64,000 bases of DNA from Pseudobdellovibrionaceae bacterium (GTDB lineage: Bacteria; Bdellovibrionota; Bdellovibrionia; Bdellovibrionales; Bdellovibrionaceae). A program made the position numbers and the translations under genes. The first letter of the stretch is position 1; each line of letters starts with the position of its first letter. Of the stretch, positions 1 to 9,281 are shown piece by piece. The notes under the pieces were generated by a model. The model was not told the DNA's origin. It searched no databases and was given only the letters and a program-made list of their open reading frames with translations. The stretch lies in the NCBI GenBank assembly GCA_016785955.1, contig JAEUWH010000113.1, positions 124,001 to 188,000 of the forward strand, written 5' to 3'.

Positions 1-609
1 TCCACTGAGACGCTGAGACAACTTAACTAAATTTTCGTTAACCGCTTCAAAATCAAAAAGACTTACATCTGAAGACTTTAATTTGTTTTCCCAATTTAAT
101 GTCAAAACCTTCATTGATGGGTTGATGTCCTGAGAAAGAGATTTTAAATCGCCCATTAAGCTAATCAGACGATCTAATTCCGTTGGACTGACAAACTCCA
201 GATTTCCACCTAAAAATAATTTCTTAATTTTCATGAACTGTGTTTGCAATTCTGCTGAAATCACTTTTTGCTTAACATTCGCGCCGGTGTTTTCATCTAA
301 AAAATTATCTTCTACAAATTGAGCGATTTCCCCAGGCGAACACTTTTCACGCACTTTACATCGCACTTTGGATTTAAACTCTTTAACCATAGAAGCGAAA
401 CAATCCCAACTCGCCCCGATGGCTTCATGGCTGGCCGTTCCCGAAAAAAAATCTTTAAATGATTCACTTGCCGAGTTCAAACAACTGTCGGCCCGATATT
501 CGGGAATTGCGGCTTCAGGCGGAGTCTCACCAATTTTTAAATTGCACGATAAAGAATAGATCGCCACAAGAACAATCGAAACTATCTTCAACGGCATTTT
601 AGAAAACAT
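1..609 (-). CDS. Putative lipoprotein of unknown function (3' end cut by the window edge)
   Basis: An open frame runs from position 609 off the left edge with no stop. It starts with a short basic N-terminus and a hydrophobic stretch (IVSIVLVAIYSLSC) ending in Cys, so a lipoprotein signal peptide is likely, although the residue at -3 (Ser) is not the usual Leu. The rest is charged and mostly helical, with paired Cys in the N-terminal third. ATG at 609 is preferred over ATG at 597 because a GGGGG stretch lies about 7 bases upstream. It overlaps the end of the outer-membrane protein gene upstream (599-2029) by 11 bases, so the two are probably cotranscribed and translationally coupled. I do not recognise the family. 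Confidence 0.72.
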   Translation of the reverse strand, partial: MFSKMPLKIVSIVLVAIYSLSCNLKIGETPPEAAIPEYRADSCLNSASESFKDFFSGTASHEAIGASWDCFASMVKEFKSKVRCKVREKCSPGEIAQFVEDNFLDENTGANVKQKVISAELQTQFMKIKKLFLGGNLEFVSPTELDRLISLMGDLKSLSQDINPSMKVLTLNWENKLKSSDVSLFDFEAVNENLVKLSQRLSG

Positions 610-2029
610 AGTTTACCCCCGCATAGATTCGATCATTCGCACGATTCTGATTCAGAAATGACGACGCATCATCTTCGACATCAACAGAAATAAAATCGCC
701 ACCCACCAAAATCGCCCAACTTTGAAAAGGATAAAATTGAAATTCAGTATTTACCAAAGATCCCTTCTGGCTAAAATCGCGCAGATACGAAAATTTTGTC
801 GTAAAATCACGGTTGAATAATTTAAACAACTTTCCTTCTGTTTTAAACAGCATCGAATTATAAAAGTAAAATCGCTCGTCAAATAATGTGAAGCTGTCTT
901 TCTCGGATCGAGCATTAATATCACTGATACCACCACCATATATTCGCAAATAACCCAACTGAATTTTCAAATCGCGGATTAATGATGATTCCAAATTGTT
1001 CTCGACCATCAATGAATACCCCTTCATTGCTCCTAGGCTTTGGATAACCCATTCATCTACGGGAATTTTTTCTTTGGGATTGTCTTCGATATAGGACGAA
1101 ATCACTTTAAAGTTTTCAAATGAGTAACCGACATCCAACGAGAGTACAGAATGATAAGTCACATCAGGAGACACCACAACCTTCACACTCTTTTCCGCTG
1201 CGGCAGCATAGCCCTCTCGTTTTAAAATCAAGTCATTCACGGGTTTGTAGCCAGCACTTTGGTTGGCCCAAAAACCACGCGAACGATCTCCCAGCAACAG
1301 ATTAAATCCAACCCCCGGCCGTGAAATCAAGTTGCGCGTTTCCGGCATTGAGAGGTCATAGGTTATCGTCTTAATACGTCCGTTAAAATCATATTTATTG
1401 GAGGGTACACGAAACCAACGACTATCTGACTTCAGTGTCCCACCTTCTTCACGAACATCTATACCCATATTTGGAATAAAAATGGGCGTCGTTAACGCAA
1501 GAAATTGAAAATCAGATCGCTTGTACTCGAAAAATGCGCCCATTAAACCTTGCTCTTCGGGACGCAGATAATCGATCGCATACTTTGGTTGCCACAAACT
1601 GGTTTTCCAATAACTATCTAAAGCACTCCACTCTACTTTTTTACGGCCTAAGACAACCTTAAAAAAACTTTCAAGACGATAGAAAAGAAAAATTTCTTGG
1701 ATCGAATAATTGGACGCCCCGAAATTATATTTACCCGCCTGTAAATCCGCACCATACCCCGCACGACCATCTGGACTTAACCCGGTCAAACCAAAACGTG
1801 CCGAAAAATATTGCTGTCGATTATACTTCTCCGCATCCGGCAATGTCGTAAAATAGTCCATGCTTTCCAAGCGAAGCACGCCAAAAAAATTATGCCCCGT
1901 TGATGATTTTGATGAACTATTCAGTGATGAAAATTGATTGGAATACAGCGAGGCATTTGCTTGAAACATAAAGCAGAAATTGACACAAACTAGTGATAAA
2001 AATAGGCGCTTCCCAAAGTCTTGGTTCAT
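599..2029 (-). CDS. Predicted outer-membrane beta-barrel protein
   Basis: 476 residues with an N-terminal signal peptide (hydrophobic core LFLSLVCVNFCFMF, likely cut after ANA). The body is rich in alternating aromatic and polar residues typical of beta strands. It ends in YAGVNYVF, a C-terminal aromatic residue in the pattern read by the BAM complex. These features indicate an outer-membrane barrel, perhaps of the capsule-assembly (Wzi-like) or general porin type, but no signature names a substrate. It is the first gene of an apparent two-gene unit with the lipoprotein that overlaps its stop codon; a barrel and a partner lipoprotein would both face the outer membrane. Confidence 0.75.
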   Translation of the reverse strand: MNQDFGKRLFLSLVCVNFCFMFQANASLYSNQFSSLNSSSKSSTGHNFFGVLRLESMDYFTTLPDAEKYNRQQYFSARFGLTGLSPDGRAGYGADLQAGKYNFGASNYSIQEIFLFYRLESFFKVVLGRKKVEWSALDSYWKTSLWQPKYAIDYLRPEEQGLMGAFFEYKRSDFQFLALTTPIFIPNMGIDVREEGGTLKSDSRWFRVPSNKYDFNGRIKTITYDLSMPETRNLISRPGVGFNLLLGDRSRGFWANQSAGYKPVNDLILKREGYAAAAEKSVKVVVSPDVTYHSVLSLDVGYSFENFKVISSYIEDNPKEKIPVDEWVIQSLGAMKGYSLMVENNLESSLIRDLKIQLGYLRIYGGGISDINARSEKDSFTLFDERFYFYNSMLFKTEGKLFKLFNRDFTTKFSYLRDFSQKGSLVNTEFQFYPFQSWAILVGGDFISVDVEDDASSFLNQNRANDRIYAGVNYVF

Positions 2030-2180
2030 TCTCTTTTAGTCTCTCATATCAAGTATTTGGAAGTAAAAATGGAATTACTACTCCAGTCAATAATTGAATG
2101 CGTTAAGACCTATTTAAGACTAAAATCGACTAGACGCTGTAAAAAATTCCTTCTCTACCCATGCCTTGGTCAAATAGACA

Positions 2181-2930
2181 TTAGTCAGCGTGGGTTTTCA
2201 ACAAACACTGTTCAACCACAAAATCGGGATCATCTAATGTGATATCATGACCCGCCCATGGGTGGACCGCCGGGGAGATTCCCAGTTGATGTCCCAGATA
2301 AAATGTATTGTCACAATGAACAAGACGATCATTAGCACTGGCCATCAGATGAATATTTTTAAATTCAGCAATACTTGGGTGCCATCGTGTCCTACTCGCC
2401 GCCACGATTTGCTTTAAAAAATTTAACCGACGTGTGGGATACCTTCGAGCCATATCTACAAAATGCTCATACACCTCGTCTTGAACCCGCAAGTTATTTG
2501 TCGTCAAATCCAGAATCAATCGCTCAACAGCAGGAGCATCGGCATTCAGGGATTTTACAATACGCGGGTAGCTCAAATAATTAAGACGCTTATAAAATGG
2601 GCCCGTATCACCCAATGACGTGTTCATAACAAATACTCGCTCAAGCTCACCAGGATGATGAGCAATCCAATCGAGGGCAATCATTCCCCCCAATGAAATC
2701 GCGATCAAGTGAACTCGATCTAACCGACGACACAAAAAACGCAAATCCTCGGTGTATCCTTCAATCGTAATAGGGCTAGCATCCCTATTACGACGGCCAT
2801 TTCCGGGCAGGTCGAACATATGAATTTTGTCATTCGGAAACGCCTTGGCTAACTTTTCTGGAAACTGATGCCAGTGATAAACGCCACGAATAAGGCCACG
2901 CAATAGAACCCAATTTCTACTTTTTGTCAT
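2181..2930 (-). CDS. Alpha/beta-hydrolase fold protein
   Basis: 249 residues without a signal peptide, matching the alpha/beta-hydrolase fold. The nucleophile elbow is AISLGG (Sm-x-Ser-x-Sm) near residue 98, an acidic residue occurs in SANDRLV, and a late His in WAGHDIT completes the Ser-Asp-His triad. The early MFDLPGNGRR segment fits the usual DxPGxG region after strand 4. The substrate cannot be read from sequence; small esters or thioesters (BioH/MenH-like) are possible. The start lies inside the upstream M14 carboxypeptidase gene (14-base overlap), so the two form a tight operon. Confidence 0.85.
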   Translation of the reverse strand: MTKSRNWVLLRGLIRGVYHWHQFPEKLAKAFPNDKIHMFDLPGNGRRNRDASPITIEGYTEDLRFLCRRLDRVHLIAISLGGMIALDWIAHHPGELERVFVMNTSLGDTGPFYKRLNYLSYPRIVKSLNADAPAVERLILDLTTNNLRVQDEVYEHFVDMARRYPTRRLNFLKQIVAASRTRWHPSIAEFKNIHLMASANDRLVHCDNTFYLGHQLGISPAVHPWAGHDITLDDPDFVVEQCLLKTHAD

Positions 2931-4059
2931 ACCATTTTTCCATCGCTAATTTTCGATGAGACTCAAAATCATCAATTCCCAATGGATACCAACTCTGTGG
3001 CGAATACAAAGCACGAATTAAAAATTCAAAAAATGTATTATGCCTCCTTAAGGCACGACGATACCGGTGAGTCTTGACCGGGTTGTAAGCACCCTCCGGA
3101 GTAAAAATCTGCAATGGGTTTTTCTTTACCCACATCCATGAGCCCATTTCTAGACACATCGGTAAATAAACACTTTCTTTTTGGTTGAGCTTTTTTTTCC
3201 AATCGTACAAATAATCCCAAACATCTCCGTGAGTCAGATACGCTTGTGGTTCAATTTTATAAAAATGATTCGGATATGTTTTATTCATCAAACTAATAAA
3301 GGAGTCAAAATAGGCCAAATCTGGAAATGGCTTTCGCGTTTTTGCATAAGGAAACCAAATTTGATCTTGAAATCCAAAACCCGAATGAAAATCCACGGTC
3401 ACCGCCACCGACGCATGTTCAATTTCTTTTTTTACATGCGTTGTTAACGCGAATGTCTCGGGCTCCATATGATCGCCACGATACCAAGGCAACAAATTCG
3501 AAATACGATGCCCACCCAGAAATGATGGCACCTTGTCTTCCGCGTCGATTGGCGCGTTCCGCATGATATCAATACCATTTGGGTTTGAACGACGCTTTTT
3601 TAAAATACCGATCGGGTTTACAACTGGGATAAAAAATACCCTGATTTTTTGCAAATTCCGTCGGATAGTTTCGTCCCATTGATATAACTGAGATAACGAA
3701 TTCAATAGCGCGATCGTCACTTGAGATCCGATGCGTTCCAGCCCATGCACACCACCAATCAACCCCAAGGTCGGCGCGGTCGGGTCTTCGCTGCCAAAAG
3801 TAATTTTATGAATAGGCATCCGCAGGTTCTCTTCTTGTGACTCACCAATAACTTCAAATCGAGCGATGTGGCCTAGCTCTTCTTTTAAATGAATAATTAA
3901 CTCAAGTTCAGGTATCGATTTACGGCTCATTCGTTTATTGTCGACGATGCATGCTAACAACCAAGCGTTAATGCCCTGTATTAATACTTTCATTCGCAGT
4001 CCAGGACCTGACAGGTCACTAGACTTTCTTGGGGATTTAATTTTATTCTGAATAAGCAC
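2917..4059 (-). CDS. M14-family zinc carboxypeptidase-like protein
   Basis: About 380 residues with the M14 zinc-binding pattern: His and Glu in GGVHGLE (H105, E108), an Asn-Gly-Asp-Arg-Asn cluster in NGIDIMRN that binds substrate carboxylate, the third ligand in DFHSG, and a late catalytic-type Glu in CLEMGSW. The family removes C-terminal residues from peptides or cleaves peptidoglycan stem peptides. The GTG at 4059 is the longest start; internal ATGs at codons 23 and 44 are alternatives and none has a convincing ribosome-binding site. No clear signal peptide is seen with this start. It overlaps the downstream hydrolase gene by 14 bases. Confidence 0.85.
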   Translation of the reverse strand: MLIQNKIKSPRKSSDLSGPGLRMKVLIQGINAWLLACIVDNKRMSRKSIPELELIIHLKEELGHIARFEVIGESQEENLRMPIHKITFGSEDPTAPTLGLIGGVHGLERIGSQVTIALLNSLSQLYQWDETIRRNLQKIRVFFIPVVNPIGILKKRRSNPNGIDIMRNAPIDAEDKVPSFLGGHRISNLLPWYRGDHMEPETFALTTHVKKEIEHASVAVTVDFHSGFGFQDQIWFPYAKTRKPFPDLAYFDSFISLMNKTYPNHFYKIEPQAYLTHGDVWDYLYDWKKKLNQKESVYLPMCLEMGSWMWVKKNPLQIFTPEGAYNPVKTHRYRRALRRHNTFFEFLIRALYSPQSWYPLGIDDFESHRKLAMEKWYDKK

Positions 4060-4080
4060 ATTGTAACAAAGGATTTTTTC

Positions 4081-4875
4081 ATGGCGACTTTACCCATTTT
4101 CGAGAAACTTTGGGAAGATTATATTTCACTTAATCCAGAAGCACTCAAAATTTATCGTTTACTCAGCGACCAACATGAAAAAGTTCTCAATGACCACGTG
4201 GCTTTTCGTACATTCAACCTACCCGGCATCGGCCTCTCAACACTTGCCAAACATTTCATCGAACTTGGATATTCAGAAAAAAATGACTACATTTTTAAAG
4301 AAAAAAAACTCTATGCTAAACACTACGAACACTTGGACATAAATCAACCTAAAGTGTTCATCAGCGAACTTGAACTAGACAAGGTCAGCCCGTTTATTCG
4401 TACAACTATTGAAAAAGTTTTTGAAAATTTTGACTACAGTAAAGCCAGCTCCCCTGAATTCCTGTGTTCGGGGGCCACCTGGAAACGATCCTACCAAACC
4501 TACGAAGCTCTTTATAAAGAAAGTGAGTATGCGGCTTGGACATACGCCTACGGCTTTCGCGCCAATCATTTTACGGTGAACGTGAATCAATTGAAAAAAT
4601 TTAGCGATCTTCCTAAACTGAATAATTTTATAAAAACTAATGGTTTCCAATTAAATCAGTCCGGTGGAGAAATCAAAGGCACCCCCGAGGAAATGCTAGA
4701 ACAAAGCTCAACAATGGCTAAAGATGTCGCTATCGAGTTCGAAGATGGTACTCATAAAATTCCAGCGTGTTATTATGAATTTGCAAAACGCTATCCCATG
4801 AACGACGGCAAACTCTATCAAGGTTTTATCGCAAAATCGGCAGACAAAATCTTTGAAAGCACCAATAAAACCTAA
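4081..4875 (+). CDS. DUF1338 family (2-oxoadipate dioxygenase/decarboxylase-like) protein
   Basis: 264 residues matching DUF1338, a VOC-superfamily metalloenzyme group. Characterised members (HglS type) decarboxylate and oxidise 2-oxoadipate to 2-hydroxyglutarate in lysine breakdown. Metal-ligand candidates are His in NDHVAFRTF near residue 40, His in NHFTVNVN and Glu in CYYEFAKRYP. This is the shorter form, smaller than HglS, so the substrate may differ. An AGGA box sits 7 bases before the ATG. It is divergent from the M14 gene (21 bases apart) and its stop overlaps the convergent HD-GYP gene by 4 bases. Confidence 0.82.
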   Translation: MATLPIFEKLWEDYISLNPEALKIYRLLSDQHEKVLNDHVAFRTFNLPGIGLSTLAKHFIELGYSEKNDYIFKEKKLYAKHYEHLDINQPKVFISELELDKVSPFIRTTIEKVFENFDYSKASSPEFLCSGATWKRSYQTYEALYKESEYAAWTYAYGFRANHFTVNVNQLKKFSDLPKLNNFIKTNGFQLNQSGGEIKGTPEEMLEQSSTMAKDVAIEFEDGTHKIPACYYEFAKRYPMNDGKLYQGFIAKSADKIFESTNKT

Positions 4876-5516
4876 GCGGCTCGTTTAAGATATTCAACAA
4901 TGGAATTTTCGTTCTCTTTGGCCTGCTCCCAGAATTTGTGAGAATCTAGAAATATCTTTACAAGCTGGGAATCAAATTGGGTTCCCGAACAACGCTTCAG
5001 CTCGGCATAGACAACCTCGTTCGGTAGACCTTTACGGTATGAACGAGTTTGCGACATGGCATCGTACGTATCGACAATTAAAATTATTCTTGCCAGTAAA
5101 TTAATTTTTTCACCCAAAAGACGATCAGGGTACCCCTCGCCGTCAACACGCTCGTGATGACCACGCACAGGTGCTAGGAGCTGACGAAAAAAAACATCTT
5201 TTTCCGCTAGCGGCTTAATAATACTTTCTGAAATAATGGAATGATTTCTCATAATGTCGATTTCTTTTGGATCTAATTTTCCTGGCTTAGCAATGATTTC
5301 GTTAGAAATACCGATTTTACCAAGATCATGAAATAAACCAGAATACTCGGCGATGGCCTGTTCATATTCATTCAACCCGGCACTCAAGGCCAACTTACGA
5401 CTTAAAGAACCGACGCGACAACAATGTTCGTACGTCATTGGATCTACATAACTTAGTGTTTGCATCAACGCGAGTGCTGTATTATTGGCCCAACTTGGAA
5501 TATCGCCCCATGACAT
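4872..5516 (-). CDS. HD-GYP domain cyclic-di-GMP phosphodiesterase-like protein
   Basis: 214 residues forming essentially a stand-alone HD-GYP domain. The HD pair is in LFHDLGK (H63, D64), followed by HHERVDGEGYP around residues 120-130, which carries the GYP signature, and by DTYDAM. The family hydrolyses c-di-GMP to GMP or pGpG at a di- or tri-iron centre in the cytoplasm. No receiver or sensory domain is attached, so activity may be set by a partner or by expression. A GGGAG box sits 6 bases before the ATG. Confidence 0.9.
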   Translation of the reverse strand: MSWGDIPSWANNTALALMQTLSYVDPMTYEHCCRVGSLSRKLALSAGLNEYEQAIAEYSGLFHDLGKIGISNEIIAKPGKLDPKEIDIMRNHSIISESIIKPLAEKDVFFRQLLAPVRGHHERVDGEGYPDRLLGEKINLLARIILIVDTYDAMSQTRSYRKGLPNEVVYAELKRCSGTQFDSQLVKIFLDSHKFWEQAKENENSIVEYLKRAA

Positions 5517-5662
5517 TAGAAACTCCCATAACTACTCTATCGTGATTTCCCACGAAGTTCTAAAGTCAGAAATCTACTTTTTATGTCACTATTTCAAAAT
5601 GAGACAATAACACGAACGAGAAGCTGGCCTTAGGATCGGCACATGGCCTCAGCCTCAGTGAC

Positions 5663-5714
5663 TCAATCGCCCTAGATAGCTTGTTAATGACACTGGGTAA
5701 CGACAGGGTAATGG
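5663..5714 (-). repeat. Copy of a dispersed intergenic repeat (copy 1)
   Basis: Read on the minus strand this contains CTGTCGTTACCCAG followed by TGTCATTAACAAGCTATCTAGG, the core shared with copies near 9140, 22020 and (more diverged) 44960. It lies in the gap between the HD-GYP gene and the zinc-ribbon gene. It may be a relic of a transposon end or a non-coding element. Confidence 0.55.
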
Positions 5715-5767
5715 CAGAAACTTGGGGTAGGGACAAAGATTAGGTTTGCACACGAAACTGTTAAATT

Positions 5768-6277
5768 TCAATTAGGGTTATGCCAGATCGATCGATCCCG
5801 CACTTGATCACGGGCGGTTATATTCACAGGTGTTCCCCTACCGCTCCAGATTTGCGTTTGGTAACCATTGATTCGTACCTTTTTAGAGGTCAAATCAACA
5901 TCGACAAGTGCATTAAACCCTGCTTTAACAGCTTGAAATGCCAGTCTCATGAGAGTTTCGTCATGATCCAAACAATCCACGACTTGAAAGGGTTTTTCTT
6001 TTCGTTTGATCAATCGGGTTTCTTTTCCCTGATGTGATAAAAACACCTGGATATTTCGAGCCTGCTCCATCGTTTTCTGATAATCGTTCCACGCATCAGC
6101 AATTTGGCCATCAAAGCAATAACCACAATAAACTGAATGCTTCAAATGATCGGGAGCATTTGGAATAAACGAGAAACTACCTTCTGGCAAAATCTGCGCG
6201 CAGTATTTGCAAACATCGGACTCACACAGTCCACACTTCAGCAAGGCTTTGTCTTTTTGGCAACTTATACATCCCAT
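5768..6277 (-). CDS. Cys-rich zinc-ribbon protein of unknown function
   Basis: 169 residues. The first 55 hold four Cys pairs (CISC, CGLC, CKYC and CGYC), likely a small treble-clef or B-box-like zinc domain. The C-terminal part (residues 105-160) is a compact alpha/beta segment with DALVDVDLTSKKV-like spacing that faintly recalls YbjQ-type domains; that likeness is weak. No ribosome-binding site precedes the ATG, but a promoter with an inverted repeat lies just upstream. Function unknown; a nucleic-acid or protein-binding role is only a guess. Confidence 0.7.
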   Translation of the reverse strand: MGCISCQKDKALLKCGLCESDVCKYCAQILPEGSFSFIPNAPDHLKHSVYCGYCFDGQIADAWNDYQKTMEQARNIQVFLSHQGKETRLIKRKEKPFQVVDCLDHDETLMRLAFQAVKAGFNALVDVDLTSKKVRINGYQTQIWSGRGTPVNITARDQVRDRSIWHNPN

Positions 6278-6289
6278 GAAAAAAGCTCT

Positions 6290-6325
6290 AACATAGGGCC
6301 TCGAGTTTTACGATGCAAAACTCGA
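6290..6325 (-). promoter_or_regulatory. Predicted promoter overlapped by a perfect 9-bp inverted repeat
   Basis: On the minus strand TTGCAT (6313-6318) and TATGTT (6290-6295) are separated by 17 bases, upstream of the zinc-ribbon gene. A perfect inverted repeat, TCGAGTTTT (6301-6309) and AAAACTCGA (6317-6325) with a 7-base loop, spans the -35 box and spacer. This is a typical position for a repressor operator, though it could also form an RNA hairpin after ychJ. Confidence 0.45.
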
Positions 6326-6350
6326 AAGATAATTTTATCTCGATTTAAAC

Positions 6351-6875
6351 CTAAGCGGCGCAACACTTTTTGTATTTTTTGCCACTTCCACATGGACACG
6401 CATCATTTCGACCAACCTTTGGCTCCTGACGAACAACCGTTTCCACTTTGGTCGTATGATGATCGTGACCTTCACCCTCTCGATGAGTATGGCCATCCCC
6501 CGTAACAAACAGCCAGCGACCATTTTCATCTTTACGAAACTCTGAGACCTCATGATGTTCCAAATTTTCTTTCTTATTATTGTAGGTCGCGGTAAATTCG
6601 ACTTTACCCTGTTTATCATTCACACCACCCGAGGCTGCGTGGATTTTCAAACCTAGCCACTTTGATTGCTGAGACCATTTTTTCGTCGCAACCATGTCAA
6701 AATCGTGGACCGATTCAGGTGCCAAGGTGTTTTTTATATAGTCAATATCACCTTTTGTATAGGCTGTGTAACGAGACCTCATCAGCTGTTCGGCCGTGTC
6801 TGGAAAAACTTGGCCTTTTAGAAATGGCTCACAACATGTTTCGAAAGATTTATTCGTTCCGCAGGGGCAACTCAC
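6351..6875 (-). CDS. ychJ: YchJ-family protein with two SEC-C motifs
   Basis: 174 residues with the YchJ/UPF0225 layout: an N-terminal SEC-C motif ([13 protein letters not shown]), a central NTF2-like fold with MRSRYTAY, and a C-terminal SEC-C motif ([13 protein letters not shown]). SEC-C motifs bind zinc and also occur at the SecA C-terminus; the role of YchJ is not established. A His-rich linker ([12 protein letters not shown]) precedes the second motif and could bind extra metal. The start is GTG in a GTGA overlap with the stop of the upstream nuclease gene, so the two are translationally coupled. Confidence 0.88.
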   Translation of the reverse strand: MSCPCGTNKSFETCCEPFLKGQVFPDTAEQLMRSRYTAYTKGDIDYIKNTLAPESVHDFDMVATKKWSQQSKWLGLKIHAASGGVNDKQGKVEFTATYNNKKENLEHHEVSEFRKDENGRWLFVTGDGHTHREGEGHDHHTTKVETVVRQEPKVGRNDACPCGSGKKYKKCCAA

Positions 6876-9055
6876 ACGGTCTCCTTTAATTCATCCACGT
6901 GTTCTAACATGGGTTCTAACACGGGTTTTGGGTTTGGTTCTTTATATCCAGTCATCAGAAATAACAGCTCGGCGGCAGCTTTAGCATCGCAGAGCGCCCG
7001 GTGGTGTTGATCCAATGAGATTTGAAAATACTGAGTCAAATTTTTTAAACCATATGATTTTAGCCCTGGAAAGTTTTTTTTCATTCCCAAACAGGTACAG
7101 ATTTGCGTACGGTGAAATGATTTTTCAGCTCGTTCAAATTCCTTTTGAATAAAACTAAAATCAAATTTCACATTGTGCGCAACGAATATAGCACCATCCA
7201 TAAATTCCATAAATTTATCGGCAATCTCGGCAAACTTTGGAGCTGTTTGAACCATCTCGTCTGTAATACCCGTGAGTTTAGAAATAAATGGCGGGATAGA
7301 CCGCTCGGGATTAATCAATGTCTGAAACTCGTCGACAACTTTACCACCTTGTACTTTAACCGCACCAATTTCCGTCACGCGATGAGATTGTGGGGCGCCT
7401 CCGGTTGTCTCGACATCGATAACAACATAGACTTGATTCGGATCGGATTGCCATTTAACACGCAACACCTCGACTTCAAAACCCGCCTCTTGCAGCAATC
7501 GAGCTTTCGACAATTGCTTATAGCGAAGAGAATCCCCTTCGGCTTTAACCTCGACGAAACTAATTTCATCATTTTTTTCAACTATCAAATCAGGATAACC
7601 ACTGTGATAAACATCAAATCGCTTTGCCATTGTCCGTAAAATATGAGCGACATTTTTAGTTTTAGATTTTTTAATAAAATCTAAAACTAAAGTTGCCAAC
7701 CCCGTATTCCACTGAAAGAGGTCGTTCATCTTACCATAATGTTGAGTCACCGTTTTTAATATAGAAAATTCCATCGCCGCCGGGTTATTCACTTGCGCAA
7801 GTTTGGATTCGATCACGACCTCGTTGCGACCATAGAACTCTGGCCCAGATAAATCCGCCGGTTTACGGTCAAAAGGATTAAACAACATGGATGATGAGCT
7901 ATCAAATAGCTCATCCCAGAATATTAAACCAAACAACCCCAGCCACAGATAATTTTCCGTAAATTGAGCGCGATATCCTTGTTTAGACAAAAGATCGATG
8001 ACTCCTTGCTCGGGCTTCTTTAGATACACGTCGCTGAGGGTCACTTGCTTTGAGTTGTTCAAAATATCTGTTAACGATCCCGTTTTCTTTTTACCAAATT
8101 TACGGGCAAAAAAATCTTCGGCAAATAAAAGCTCTTCATCACAATAAGGGTCCTGAATAATATCTTCCAACACAGATCGTGCCGTTTCAGGCTGCTCCCA
8201 TTTATAAAACAATCGTACTAATCGTTCACGTGCTGGATGAGATAGACATTGCTTTAAAGCCGTGATTGTCACCTCACGATTCACGTTTTCAAATTTAATT
8301 GCAAGGCCCAACAACCATTGGTCTTTCACCGGTGAATATTTAATCCCACGGCTAAATGCCAATTTCGACCATATTTCAACCTCATTCTGGTCTTCGCTAA
8401 GCCGCTCAATTTCGGAGTGAAAAAAATAGTCGTTCTTTGCGTCCTGCAATTCGGCGTACCGAGAACTAAATTCCGTCTTCAGCGAATAGGCCTGCCGAAT
8501 ACCGAGATCCCGAAGAGTATACAAGGTCAGGTTACGTTGTATCCGCCCAAAATAAAGAAACAAAAGGTAATCAAGCTCATCAAAATTTCGCTGCACAAGC
8601 AGTTCCGAAAACGACTCTAACGTTTCTAGCACCAATTGCGATGCATTTTCATAAGCTTTCAAAATCAGATCCCCTCGAGGCTCAGAGGATGACACACGCA
8701 CACCAGACTTTTTCAACCATTTCGCAAGTTCAGTTTTAGTCAAAAATTCGATGAGCATAGGCTTATCATTTTCCGATAGACGAGACACAAAATGATTGGC
8801 CTCAAGCTCACCCAGTGCCGCCAGATAATCAGGAATCTCTATATATTTAGCAAACGAGTTTGCAGCAAATACGCGCCCTTTACGATTAATCATACGAACA
8901 TAAGCACACTGAGCCGTTTCAGACAATCCGTAAAATGAGGTCAAAAACTTTCGGTGAGAGTCCTCTAAAACAAGACTATAATGCCTCTCAAGATGCTGAA
9001 TCAGCTCAAAAAAGTGAGATAAGTAATATTTGTCAGGCAAAACAATATTGGACAT
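6872..9055 (-). CDS. FAN1-like VRR-NUC nuclease fused to a DEDDh exonuclease
   Basis: 727 residues from ATG 9055. The N-terminal two thirds resembles bacterial FAN1: an early [20 protein letters not shown] segment, a helical region, then the VRR-NUC core with GYPDLIV and FVEVKAEGD (PD...ExK) followed by [10 protein letters not shown]. About 40 residues later a complete DEDDh exonuclease begins: VIDVETTG (D and E), AHNVKFDF (D), and HHRALCDA (H and D), as in DnaQ/PolC epsilon-type proofreaders. FAN1 cuts branched and crosslinked DNA; DEDDh domains digest 3' ends. The joining suggests processing of repair intermediates in one protein. No ribosome-binding site is seen; a promoter lies 8 bases from the ATG. 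Confidence 0.85.
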   Translation of the reverse strand: MSNIVLPDKYYLSHFFELIQHLERHYSLVLEDSHRKFLTSFYGLSETAQCAYVRMINRKGRVFAANSFAKYIEIPDYLAALGELEANHFVSRLSENDKPMLIEFLTKTELAKWLKKSGVRVSSSEPRGDLILKAYENASQLVLETLESFSELLVQRNFDELDYLLFLYFGRIQRNLTLYTLRDLGIRQAYSLKTEFSSRYAELQDAKNDYFFHSEIERLSEDQNEVEIWSKLAFSRGIKYSPVKDQWLLGLAIKFENVNREVTITALKQCLSHPARERLVRLFYKWEQPETARSVLEDIIQDPYCDEELLFAEDFFARKFGKKKTGSLTDILNNSKQVTLSDVYLKKPEQGVIDLLSKQGYRAQFTENYLWLGLFGLIFWDELFDSSSSMLFNPFDRKPADLSGPEFYGRNEVVIESKLAQVNNPAAMEFSILKTVTQHYGKMNDLFQWNTGLATLVLDFIKKSKTKNVAHILRTMAKRFDVYHSGYPDLIVEKNDEISFVEVKAEGDSLRYKQLSKARLLQEAGFEVEVLRVKWQSDPNQVYVVIDVETTGGAPQSHRVTEIGAVKVQGGKVVDEFQTLINPERSIPPFISKLTGITDEMVQTAPKFAEIADKFMEFMDGAIFVAHNVKFDFSFIQKEFERAEKSFHRTQICTCLGMKKNFPGLKSYGLKNLTQYFQISLDQHHRALCDAKAAAELLFLMTGYKEPNPKPVLEPMLEHVDELKETV

Positions 9056-9063
9056 CGGAAGCC

Positions 9064-9092
9064 ATTTTAAAACTCTAAAACGCAATAAGCAA
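9064..9092 (-). promoter_or_regulatory. Sigma70-like promoter giving a near-leaderless transcript of the nuclease gene
   Basis: On the minus strand TTGCTT (9087-9092), a 17-base spacer and TAAAAT (9064-9069) end 8 bases before the ATG at 9055. Transcription would start within a few bases of the ATG, and no Shine-Dalgarno sequence is present. Confidence 0.45.
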
Positions 9093-9136
9093 GTTGGTAA
9101 TCAACATCCTGGGGAAAAGTATGACCGGATGGCTTG

Positions 9137-9197
9137 CTGTCGCTTTGATGTTATTACCAACCTATCTAGGTCGATTTAATTACTACCGCAATTTGAC
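9137..9197 (+). repeat. Copy of a dispersed intergenic repeat (copy 2)
   Basis: Contains CTGTCGCTTTGATGTTATT then ACCAACCTATCTAGG, followed by GGTCGATTTAATTAC and, six bases on, AATTTGAC. The first half matches copies 1 and 3; the second half matches copy 4 near 44920. It lies between the nuclease gene and the large outer-membrane protein gene. Confidence 0.6.
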
Positions 9198-9235
9198 CTT
9201 TGAAACATGGCCAAAGCAAATAATGAAATGAACGA

Positions 9236-9262
9236 AAATCCCGTTCTCTAGTCAGACGGGAA
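9236..9262 (-). terminator. Possible terminator after the large outer-membrane protein gene
   Basis: CCCGT and ACGGG flank an 11-base loop with A/T pairs extending the stem (one mismatch). Read on the minus strand the stem is followed by TTTTCGTTC, a modest T tract. It lies 20 bases after the stop of the gene ending at 9282. Confidence 0.4.
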
Positions 9263-9281
9263 TTTCGGATGTAGCTAAAAA

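Noticed and set aside
368-559. Plus-strand 63-residue ORF near the left edge
   Set aside because: It lies opposite a longer open minus-strand frame (609 to beyond 1) with a signal peptide and ribosome-binding site; it has no such support itself.
2021-2242. Plus-strand ORF spanning the gap between the outer-membrane protein and hydrolase genes
   Set aside because: No ribosome-binding site and no recognisable product; its end runs antisense to the hydrolase gene.
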